NCBI GenBank assembly: GCA_017860765.1
Contig: JAGDMY010000048.1
Coordinates: 1-12,087 of the forward strand
Reading direction: 5' to 3'
Length of the DNA stretch: 12,087 nucleotides
From: Chloroflexota bacterium
Lineage (GTDB): Bacteria > Chloroflexota > Dehalococcoidia > Dehalococcoidales > UBA3254
The notes below the pieces were generated by a model. That model had not been told where the DNA came from. It made no database searches and was given only the letters and a program-made list of their open reading frames with translations. A program made the position numbers and the translations under genes. Position 1 is the stretch's first letter. The number at the start of each line of letters is the position of its first letter. Positions 1-7,216 of this stretch are shown here, piece by piece.

Positions 1-2190
1 CATAGTCAGGGCTGGATGATTTTTCTCAGTCAGAAACGGTAGTATCTCATCTTCGGTTGAGCCAATAGTCTCGTCAGCGATCCTATCCAGCAAATCCGGA
101 CAGCCCAGTTCTGCTGCTCTCTTGTTAAATCGATCCTTAATCTCTTCTTTAAGAATCTTGGGCATCCACACCAACCTCAATATACCCCCGTCGCCGATGA
201 TGAATTTTCGCTGGGTAATATTATATTTGCCATGTCCTACGAAGCCGGGCGTGCTTAGGCCCCCACCGATCGTGCCGGCCAGAGTAGTGAACTTCATCCC
301 GCAAGGCGTCATTCCGGTGAAATCTCTATTGACCGTCATTACCCCGTTGCAAAGCGGCAATACAGCAGCGATGGACTCGCAGCATCCACAGGTAGTCATA
401 GGGTCATTGACAATGCTGTAGAAATTATAGTGATCAATCTTGCCGCGGGAAGCTTTAGCTACGAATTCGTTGACGCCCTTCCACTGTCCCAACTTGGCGT
501 CGATTATCTCCCCCTTAGACACTGGCTGGTTGGGCCCGGTGGGATTAATTTCGAAGGAGGCTTTGCAGTCCATCCAGTTATATGAACCGCAAAGGCCGGT
601 CCTTTCCGGACTGACAACGCAGACATGGCTGGGAGCGAACGACTGGCACAGGGTGCAGGAATAGTAGATATCAGTAGTCTCATCGGTCATCCCTTCAATG
701 CGCGCATCCCTGATTTTATAGACTTCCCGGGCTTTTTCTACCCTGGCATTAACATCAGCCTCGTTGGTATAGATTTTGACCTGCAGCTTATCAAAGATCC
801 TGCCAAAATCCTGGTGTAGTTTAGCATGCAGAATCACACCCAGGTCTTTTATTTTAAAACCTTTTTCTACTGCCTGTTTGCTGATCCTTATCCAGGCGAT
901 GTCCCTCTGTCCGATATGCATCACACCCTGAGCATAATTGATGAGGTGATGTATCTGTCTTTCCAAAATGGGCTCAAAGTCCTCCTGCATTTCACGCCCG
1001 GCTACCTCAACACAAATTGCCATTGGCAGCTTGGAATTTGCCGGTACTTCGGATAACTCAGGCCCGATAATTTCAACCTTACCGTCTTCTACCTCATTCA
1101 TGCGTTTGCTGGTCACCCATTCCACCATGGCAGTCCTTCCGCCGCCACACTCCAGATAGATATCCTCACCCCGGACCCGTTCACCTTCGAAAGCAGCGCC
1201 ATACGCCACAGGAATCGGTACCTTGGACACTGCAACCTTGAGACCTCTAACCTCGACCGCTTTAGCAACCAGATTGTCATGGGGGATATTGGATACTACA
1301 TGTTCATAAGTGCAAATTCCAGTAGGTAATATCTCCGGAATCGGGGTATCAGCGATAACCGGAAAACCGAAGTTTATGGCGCCGGCTGCTGTAGCATACC
1401 ACTCATCACTTACAAAACCCATCGGAAGAGCGAAGGCAAAGATACGGTCTTTATTATAAATCAGGACTTTCCTAAACTCGCCCGGTTGAATGCCGCCGAA
1501 GGATAGGGCAGCTCTGGTGGCAAATCCCAGAGAAAAAACTGTAGAAGAGACATCCGGGCCGAAAGAGACCAGGCGAGTAGGCCAGCCTATCTGGACTCCT
1601 GCCTCGAGCAGTTGCTCGGAGAATCTCTTGCCGTTGTAGTCGGCCGACATGAAAACGTAAAGGTTCTTCTGCTGGAGCTCTTGAGCGACCTTGGCCGCTA
1701 TCTCTTTAGTGGGAGCAGCCCCTAATATCGCGGCGAAGCCGGGTGCAGTCCCATCCACAAACTCAACACCCCGCTTTCTCAGGATCACATCGTCCGCGGC
1801 CCCTAGCCAGATATGGCTATCCGAAATATCCTCACCTTTAATATAGAAAGTCGGCTGCTCCAGGTAACGAATAGCTTCGATAATCTCTTCGGCAAACAAA
1901 GTGGCCATGCCGGCATCCAGCGCTGGTCCCAGGTAAGGCAAGGCGTGCTCTTCCTTGACTGGCGGCGGAAGTAAGCGCCGGCATTTTTTGAGCACATCTT
2001 CCATATCCCCTAGCTTTTCTATTTTGGTCCCGAGCATACCGTAGATAACAGGCAAATAGTAAGCTGTATTGGGGAAGCCAACTGGCTCATTGGCTCCATG
2101 TTTATCCATGGCATTCTTCCAGGCGACTTCTGCCTGTTCAACGATCTTATAGGCGCCTCTAATGGCAGCCGATGCAATAATTTTGGACAT
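1..2190 (-). CDS. acsB: Acetyl-CoA synthase (CO dehydrogenase/acetyl-CoA synthase, synthase subunit), 3' end cut by window
   Basis: Condenses CO, a methyl group from the corrinoid protein and CoA into acetyl-CoA, as the cytoplasmic partner of CO dehydrogenase. Reading from the ATG at 2190 gives 730 open codons with no stop before the window edge. The A-cluster ligands are visible as C512, C515, C524 and C534 (YSCTLCQSF, HVC, GLCGSY) and the C601-G602-C603 motif (TTCGCCES). They match the Moorella spacing C506/C509/C518/C528/C595/C597 with a constant shift of six. The N-terminal region of about 310 residues is present, as in bacterial enzymes. The last visible residues are HPALTM; since the Moorella protein is about 729 aa, probably only a few residues are missing. 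A GGAGGA ribosome site lies 7 nt before the ATG. The gene starts 35 nt after cooS. The family call is very secure. Confidence 0.97.
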   Translation of the reverse strand, partial: MSKIIASAAIRGAYKIVEQAEVAWKNAMDKHGANEPVGFPNTAYYLPVIYGMLGTKIEKLGDMEDVLKKCRRLLPPPVKEEHALPYLGPALDAGMATLFAEEIIEAIRYLEQPTFYIKGEDISDSHIWLGAADDVILRKRGVEFVDGTAPGFAAILGAAPTKEIAAKVAQELQQKNLYVFMSADYNGKRFSEQLLEAGVQIGWPTRLVSFGPDVSSTVFSLGFATRAALSFGGIQPGEFRKVLIYNKDRIFAFALPMGFVSDEWYATAAGAINFGFPVIADTPIPEILPTGICTYEHVVSNIPHDNLVAKAVEVRGLKVAVSKVPIPVAYGAAFEGERVRGEDIYLECGGGRTAMVEWVTSKRMNEVEDGKVEIIGPELSEVPANSKLPMAICVEVAGREMQEDFEPILERQIHHLINYAQGVMHIGQRDIAWIRISKQAVEKGFKIKDLGVILHAKLHQDFGRIFDKLQVKIYTNEADVNARVEKAREVYKIRDARIEGMTDETTDIYYSCTLCQSFAPSHVCVVSPERTGLCGSYNWMDCKASFEINPTGPNQPVSKGEIIDAKLGQWKGVNEFVAKASRGKIDHYNFYSIVNDPMTTCGCCESIAAVLPLCNGVMTVNRDFTGMTPCGMKFTTLAGTIGGGLSTPGFVGHGKYNITQRKFIIGDGGILRLVWMPKILKEEIKDRFNKRAAELGCPDLLDRIADETIGSTEDEILPFLTEKNHPALTM

Positions 2191-2225
2191 GTTTTAGTCC
2201 TCCAAACAGTTTCAAATTCTAATGC

Positions 2226-4242
2226 TTATTTCTCCAGGTCTCTTCTCATTGCCATATCATAAAGTACTCTCTCCCGGGCTTTATCAATTCCCAGGGCTTT
2301 ACGTTTTTTATCGATATGGTCGATCATCATCCGGGCCATCTTCAGCGGGTCTGTTTCGAAGTCCCATTTTCCTCCGTAGAGCGTTTCGTGGTCTTTGAAC
2401 AAATAATCTGTGAGCTCTTTGGACCCGATAGTCGGCCAGGTTACCCCGAAAATAGTATAGACGCCTGAAGCCACAAAGTACTGGCCGATGGTAATGGCTT
2501 TCTCACTCATCCATTCCGGAGCGCACCCCGCTGCCGGAAGGTCACTGATATCATCTCCCAGCCCGCCTTCTTTAACCATTGCAGTCGCAGCTACCAGGAT
2601 GCGGCAGTTGTCCACACAGGCCCCCAGATGCAAGACCGGAGGAATACCTACAGTTTCGCATACCGAAGCCAGGCCCTCACCGGCAAATTTAGCTGCTTCC
2701 GGGACCATTAAACCCGCCTTAGCGGTTGCCATAGCGCTGCAACCGGTTTGCAATACCAGGACATCGTTTTTGATAAGCTCTTTCACCAGCGTGACATGTA
2801 GTTCATCGTGTGTTACCCGGGGGTTGCTGCACCCCACCACTCCAGCCACTCCGCGAATTCGCCCGTTGATGATGTTATCGTTTAACGGACGGTAGGAAGC
2901 CCGGAAAAGACCACCCAGCAGATAAGTAATGGTCTCATGGCTGAATCCGGCAATCATGTCCGTTTTCTGCTGGGGTATCCGCACATTCTTGCCCCGGTTG
3001 GGGAAGTTATCGATGGCCATTCTTACTATTTTTTGGCCTATTTCCAGTGCCTTCAGGTCATCGAATTGAATGTAAGTTGAGCCGGTGATGTGGGCCCTTT
3101 CATCAGTAGTTATCAGCTTGGTATGGTAGCACTGTGCCACATCAGTTAAACCCTGCATGATACACTGGACATCCACTACCATAGCTTCAACCGCTCCGGT
3201 GACTATGGCTAACTCTTGCTGCAGGAAATTGCCAGCGATAGGTACTCCATGGCGCATCAGGATTTCATTGGCTGTACAGCACATGCCGACCAGGTTGATT
3301 CCCTCGGCTCCTTTGGTCTTAGCGTAGGCTACCATCTCAGGGTCCTGCGTTACCATGGCCAGCATTTCCGCCAGAGCCGGTTCATGGCCATGAATAATAA
3401 TGTTGACGTCTTTTTCTTTTAAGACGCCCAGGTTTATCTGACTCAATACCGGGGCCGGAGTGCCGAACATTACATCCTGTAAATCGGTGGCGATCATACT
3501 GCCTCCCCACCCATCCGCCAGAGCAGCCCGGGTCCCCTGCGCCATCAGGCTCTTGTAGTCCTGGTCCACACCCATGTGCGTCCGATGCATCGCCTCGACT
3601 ATTTCCCGATCAATCCCCCGGGGGACTACTCCCAGTTGACGCCAGATTGCCTGCCTTTTTAAAGGGGCCCGTTTGATGCACAGCAACTCGCCTTCCTGAC
3701 GTCCGAAATCCTGGATAGCCAGGTCGGCAATATCCCTGGCGATTTCCTCATTCGTTCGATCCCCGATCTTCACTCCAAAATCGAGCGCCAGTTCAAGCAG
3801 CTTCTGTTCATCCTTGATCTTGTAACCCGCAGCCTTTCCTTCGGCTACTGCCTTGAAGAGTTCTGTCACGCGCCGGCCATGGTCGCCATGCGCGGCCGAG
3901 CCTGCAGCAATCATCCGCACAAAATTGCGGGCAACAATAGTCTCCGCGGTAGCCCCGCAAACTCCTTTCCTCTTTTTGCGGTCTTCCACCAATAGTCTCC
4001 GCGGTAGCCCCACAAACTCCTTTCCTCTTTTTGCGGTCTTCAGGAGTCTCCTCTTTACCTTTTGGCAGCGGCACGCGGCAGGGTCCCATAGCACAATTTT
4101 TACAGCAGCTGCCTTCCGCTCCAATGGGACAGGCCTTGACGGTATCCGCCCTGTCGAAGGCCGTAGTGCATCCGTCCTGGTGCGCCTTCTCTATCATTTC
4201 CAGAGTAGCCGGGTCTATGCTTTTTACTACTTTATCTGCCAT
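2226..4242 (-). CDS. cooS: Anaerobic carbon monoxide dehydrogenase catalytic subunit, frameshifted by a tandem duplication
   Basis: Ni-Fe-S enzyme interconverting CO2 and CO; beside acsB it should be the AcsA subunit of CODH/ACS. The N-terminus (ATG at 4242, ribosome site GGAAGGTGA 6 nt upstream) carries the D-cluster cysteines C38 and C46 and the B-cluster C47, C50, C55 and C77 (SCCKNCAMGPC, GVCGAT). The frame then breaks at a 55-bp tandem duplication (3935-4041), and the rest of the enzyme continues in another frame to the stop at 2226. As written, the first frame ends after 144 residues. Removing one repeat unit gives an intact 653-aa protein, close to the family length (about 640-675). 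C-cluster motifs in the second frame are HGHEP, GMCCTANE, DVQCIMQG, VVGCSNPR, QTGCSAMA and LGACVDNC, so catalytic residues appear complete. Either an assembly error or a true lesion; identity of the family is certain, functionality is not. Confidence 0.93.
3935..4041. repeat. 52-bp tandem direct repeat with 3-bp spacer inside cooS (55-bp period)
   Basis: Positions 3935-3986 and 3990-4041 are identical except for one base (3957 g against 4012 a). The repeat period is 55 bp, which is not a multiple of three, so it shifts the cooS frame. In the coding direction each copy encodes EDRKKRKGVCGATAETI, including the fourth B-cluster cysteine. The single mismatch is the third base of that cysteine codon (TGT against TGC) and is therefore synonymous. 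Confidence 0.97.
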
Positions 4243-4262
4243 CTAAGTTCACCTTCCTCTCT

Positions 4263-5216
4263 TCACCTTGCCGGAACAACTAAATCCTCGATCATATCTT
4301 TAACCAGTTTTATAGCATCCGGGTGTCTCATTACGACTACATCGGCCCCTGCCAGAAGCAGGCACATAGCCGACATAGCCTCCAGCAAAATACCCCGTTT
4401 TTTGGCATCGCCCATTTTAGGGTCTTCCTGCTCGGTTATTTTGACTTCTTTCGTTTTCCAGGTCTCCTTGCTGATATTGCAGATGATGGGGAACTGCAAT
4501 TTATCATCGCTCTGGGTCAATCCTGCCATGCGGATTCTCTCCATCACTGAATAACAGTACTCGATCCCATAGCCGATGCTGCTAACCGTAGGGTCCATAA
4601 TCAACAGGTTATCCGGCACTCCCAGGTTACCTAAAAGGATATTTAGCTGCTTCGCCAGATTAATATCAATCGGACTGGAGGCGATTACAGTGTGGTGATA
4701 CCCGATTGCAGCCGCTCCGATTTTCTTGTGATCTTTTTCCTCGACCGGACCCATGGTCAGGTTCTTTCCCTGGCAAACCTCGGCCACCGCCCTCAACACC
4801 TCGGTATCCTTTTCCAGATTGGACGTGCCCCAGACAATTAAGGGGACGTTGATGGCTTCGGCTACTTTTTTAGTTAGTGCAGCAGCTTCTTCCGCGCTCC
4901 GGTTCATACCGTTGGGATCAGTGCTGATTAACTGAAGGCAAATCATTTCTGCACCGTAGTCATCAATACATTTCTTAGCCCAAGCTACGGGGTCACCGGT
5001 AACTGCAGCAAACGGCTCCAGGGCGGCCGGCGGCCATTCTTCGGGAGAGGAGTCCCAGACTTCCATAGCTATTCTTGGCTTGTAGGGCATCTGCCCTTCA
5101 AAAAGATAAAATGGGTAACAGGACTCACCGCCGATCAATACTGATTGAACATCAGTACCCAGCTTTATCTCTTTGACTTTGCCGTTGTAGACCGTTTTAG
5201 GTATTACAATCGCCAT
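4263..5216 (-). CDS. acsD: Corrinoid iron-sulfur protein small subunit (CO dehydrogenase/ACS delta subunit)
   Basis: Small subunit of the heterodimeric corrinoid iron-sulfur protein, which takes the methyl group from methyl-THF and delivers it to the A-cluster of acetyl-CoA synthase. The 317-aa product fits the family length (about 310-325) and has its typical stretches: IGGESCYPFYLFEG near residue 28, AMEVWD, the QLISTDPNG segment, IVWGTSN, and a C-terminal LLLAGADVVVMRHP helix-strand region expected of its TIM-barrel fold. No Fe-S cysteine cluster is visible, as expected, since the cluster sits on AcsC. Two adjacent ATGs are possible (5219 and 5216); GGAGG is 2 nt from the first and 5 nt from the second, so 5216 is preferred. 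It ends 20 nt before cooS. Its usual partner acsC is not adjacent on either side, which is unusual. Confidence 0.95.
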   Translation of the reverse strand: MAIVIPKTVYNGKVKEIKLGTDVQSVLIGGESCYPFYLFEGQMPYKPRIAMEVWDSSPEEWPPAALEPFAAVTGDPVAWAKKCIDDYGAEMICLQLISTDPNGMNRSAEEAAALTKKVAEAINVPLIVWGTSNLEKDTEVLRAVAEVCQGKNLTMGPVEEKDHKKIGAAAIGYHHTVIASSPIDINLAKQLNILLGNLGVPDNLLIMDPTVSSIGYGIEYCYSVMERIRMAGLTQSDDKLQFPIICNISKETWKTKEVKITEQEDPKMGDAKKRGILLEAMSAMCLLLAGADVVVMRHPDAIKLVKDMIEDLVVPAR

Positions 5217-5283
5217 CATGACCTCCCATTTTCATAGCTTCAATCTTGCTGATATCCGGAACTCTCCGTCCAGGGTTTTAACC

Positions 5284-5499
5284 CTAGGCAGGTTTCTTAC
5301 GTTTTTCGCTGCCAAACCAGTCCTGGCTATAAAAATAGCGCTGGCCGGTCTGCAAATACTTAAGAGTCTCCGCCCGGGAAGCCAGTTTCTGGTTCCACCG
5401 ACCCATATTTTCACCCGAGGGTTTACCTTCGTCGAAAGTGGCTCCCAACACTTCGACTTCTTCTCTCCCCGGGGCTTTGGATTTACGAATTTCGCTCAT
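5284..5499 (-). CDS. Small hypothetical protein, 71 aa, in the acetyl-CoA pathway operon
   Basis: I do not recognise this protein. It is 71 residues, highly charged (rich in Lys, Arg and Glu), has no cysteine, no evident signal peptide and no membrane segment. The C-terminal half contains an aromatic stretch (YLQTGQRYFYSQDWFG) followed by a basic tail (SEKRKKPA). An upstream in-frame ATG at 5541 would overlap the end of folD. The ATG at 5499 is preferred because AGGAGA lies 7 nt before it and the gene then follows folD by 22 nt. Position between folD and acsD on the same strand, with its own ribosome site, supports expression. A role as a small accessory or assembly factor is only an inference from context. 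It could also be a remnant of a longer gene. Confidence 0.66.
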   Translation of the reverse strand: MSEIRKSKAPGREEVEVLGATFDEGKPSGENMGRWNQKLASRAETLKYLQTGQRYFYSQDWFGSEKRKKPA

Positions 5500-5521
5500 C
5501 AAAATATCTCCTATTTGTGGC

Positions 5522-6409
5522 TTAGACCAGTCCGTGGGCAATCCTGGCAGCCCTCACCGTATTTAGCATCAGCATGGTGATAGTCATAGGGCCCACCCCA
5601 CCCGGAACGGGTGTGATTGCACTGGCCTTCTCCTTGATTTTTTCGAAATCTACATCACCTACCAGAATGCGTTTCCCATCGGCGGTCTTGCCGATCTCAT
5701 TGACTCCCACGTCTATAACCACTACACCGTCTTTGACCATATCGGCGGTCACCGCTTTAGGCTTCCCGGCTGCCACGATCAGGATATCGGCCCGCCGGGT
5801 ATGAGAAGCTATATCCCTGGTAGCGGTATGGCAAATAGTCACTGTAGAGTTGGCACCCTTGGCCTTCTGCAGCATTATATTGGCGATAGGTTTTCCCACG
5901 ATATTGCTGCGGCCCACAACTACAACTTCGGCTCCATCAGTCTTTATTCCGGAACGGATAAGCAGCTGCTGGATACCGTGAGGAGTACAGGGAATAAAAT
6001 CCGGTTCTCCTATCATCAGCTTGCCCAGGCTGACTGGATGAAATCCATCCACATCCTTTTTCGGATTAATGGCATACAATACTTTAGCCTCGTTGATATG
6101 TTTGGGCAAGGGAATCTGCACCAGGATCCCGTGCACCTTATCATGCTGGTTTAATTTTTCAACTAGATCCAATACCTGCTCCTCGGTGCTGTTTCCAGGT
6201 ATATCATGCCTTTCAGAATAGATGCCTAATTCCTGGCAGGCTTTCTCCTTTCCTCCGACATAGACTTTAGAAGCGGGGTCGTCACCCACTAAAACCGTGG
6301 CCAGTCCGGGTACAAGGTTATGTTTGGCCTTAAGTTCAGCGACCTCCTGCTTAAGCTCCGCACGAATCTGCCTGGCGATTTCGGTGCCACTGATGATTTT
6401 AGCCGCCAT
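5522..6409 (-). CDS. folD: Bifunctional methylene-tetrahydrofolate dehydrogenase / methenyl-tetrahydrofolate cyclohydrolase
   Basis: Catalyses the two steps between 10-formyl-THF and 5,10-methylene-THF, the middle of the methyl branch, in the cytoplasm. The 295-aa length is normal for FolD. The catalytic Tyr50-x3-Lys54 pair lies in SKVYVGGKEKACQELGI. Other signatures are VQIPLP (97-102), DVDGFHP (119-125), the CTPHG segment (141-145), the nucleotide-binding VVVGRSNIVGKP (163-174) and PVPGGVGPMT (267-276). The start at 6409 has a strong GGAGGAG ribosome site 5 nt upstream. It follows the CooC/AcsF-type ATPase gene by 33 nt and precedes the 71-aa ORF by 22 nt. Whether it uses NAD or NADP cannot be told from sequence by eye. 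Its place in the operon points to a dedicated Wood-Ljungdahl role, in addition to or instead of housekeeping. Confidence 0.97.
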   Translation of the reverse strand: MAAKIISGTEIARQIRAELKQEVAELKAKHNLVPGLATVLVGDDPASKVYVGGKEKACQELGIYSERHDIPGNSTEEQVLDLVEKLNQHDKVHGILVQIPLPKHINEAKVLYAINPKKDVDGFHPVSLGKLMIGEPDFIPCTPHGIQQLLIRSGIKTDGAEVVVVGRSNIVGKPIANIMLQKAKGANSTVTICHTATRDIASHTRRADILIVAAGKPKAVTADMVKDGVVVIDVGVNEIGKTADGKRILVGDVDFEKIKEKASAITPVPGGVGPMTITMLMLNTVRAARIAHGLV

Positions 6410-6442
6410 TTTATCTCCTCCAGACCAACTTTTTAAGCCGCC

Positions 6443-7213
6443 CTAAGCCTTGACTGTCTGGGCAAGGATTTTCGACATAAGCCTGTCAATCGATTTTACC
6501 GCCCCACTGTTCTCTGGCAAATCAAGTAAAGCATTTTGCCGTAAATCAAACTCATATATCTGCTCATCCTGGGGGACGATGACATCTGCCTGAAGTCCCA
6601 GTTTTTCGAGCTCGCTGACTATGAATGGATCGAGCTGGGCCTGGACCATGTTAATCACGATAGATTGGTGCTTGACTCGCAACTTCAGCTCGGACACCAG
6701 TTCTTTGATTCGGGCAATAGTGCGAACACCCTTTACAGAATGATTGGAAACAATCAGCAACTCGTCAATATCCTGCGTGGTCCCCCGGCTCAGGTGTTCC
6801 ATTCCAGCCTCATTATCCATCACCACATAAGCATAGTTGTCAGAGAGGCGATCGATAAATTTCCGGAGAATTAAATTAGGATAGCAATAACAGTCCTGAC
6901 CCTCGCCCCGGCCCATGGTCATCAGGTCGAAATTTTTGTTCTCCACTAAAATGTTATTCAGCTTGAACTCCAAAAAGGCTTCTTTGGTCATACCGGCCGG
7001 AATATCAATTTTGTCCTTCTGAAAACGGTCCAGCATCAGACCTACCGTTTCATTTACCTTGATGCCCAGACTTTCTCCCAAATTAGCATTGGGGTCAGCA
7101 TCAACAGCCAGGATAGGTTTAACCCCGTTTCTTATCAAGTACCGAATTATCAAAGCGGAGATGGAGGTTTTTCCACTACCGCCTTTTCCGGCTACAGCTA
7201 TAGAAAAACTCAA
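6443..7213 (-). CDS. CooC/AcsF-family P-loop ATPase, probable nickel-insertion or maturation factor
   Basis: MinD/SIMIBI-type ATPase of 256 aa, related to CooC, which loads nickel into CO dehydrogenase, and to AcsF, implicated in acetyl-CoA synthase maturation. The deviant Walker A motif GKGGSGKT lies at residues 9-16, LAVDADPNANLG follows at about 35-46, and the metal-binding C108-Y-C110 motif characteristic of CooC is in GQDCYCYPN. The DNEAGMEHLSRGT segment corresponds to the family's Walker B/switch region. The start is TTG at 7213, supported by AGGAG 7 nt upstream; that ribosome site overlaps the last codons of acsV, whose stop lies 3 nt before this gene, so the two are probably translationally coupled. 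It is a clear paralogue of the ATPase at 10973-11743 but differs considerably. I leave the symbol blank because cooC and acsF cannot be separated by eye. Confidence 0.9.
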   Translation of the reverse strand: MSFSIAVAGKGGSGKTSISALIIRYLIRNGVKPILAVDADPNANLGESLGIKVNETVGLMLDRFQKDKIDIPAGMTKEAFLEFKLNNILVENKNFDLMTMGRGEGQDCYCYPNLILRKFIDRLSDNYAYVVMDNEAGMEHLSRGTTQDIDELLIVSNHSVKGVRTIARIKELVSELKLRVKHQSIVINMVQAQLDPFIVSELEKLGLQADVIVPQDEQIYEFDLRQNALLDLPENSGAVKSIDRLMSKILAQTVKA

Positions 7214-7216
7214 ATT

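Noticed and set aside
3853..4554. Plus-strand frame of 233 codons opposite cooS and acsD
   Set aside because: It is antisense to two strongly recognised genes, spans the duplication and intergenic gap, and its product has no recognisable family features.
5272..5285. Palindromic AGGGTT/AACCCT at the stop of the 71-aa ORF as a terminator
   Set aside because: The stem is at most six pairs with a two-base loop and no T-run follows on the minus strand, so an internal terminator is not supported.
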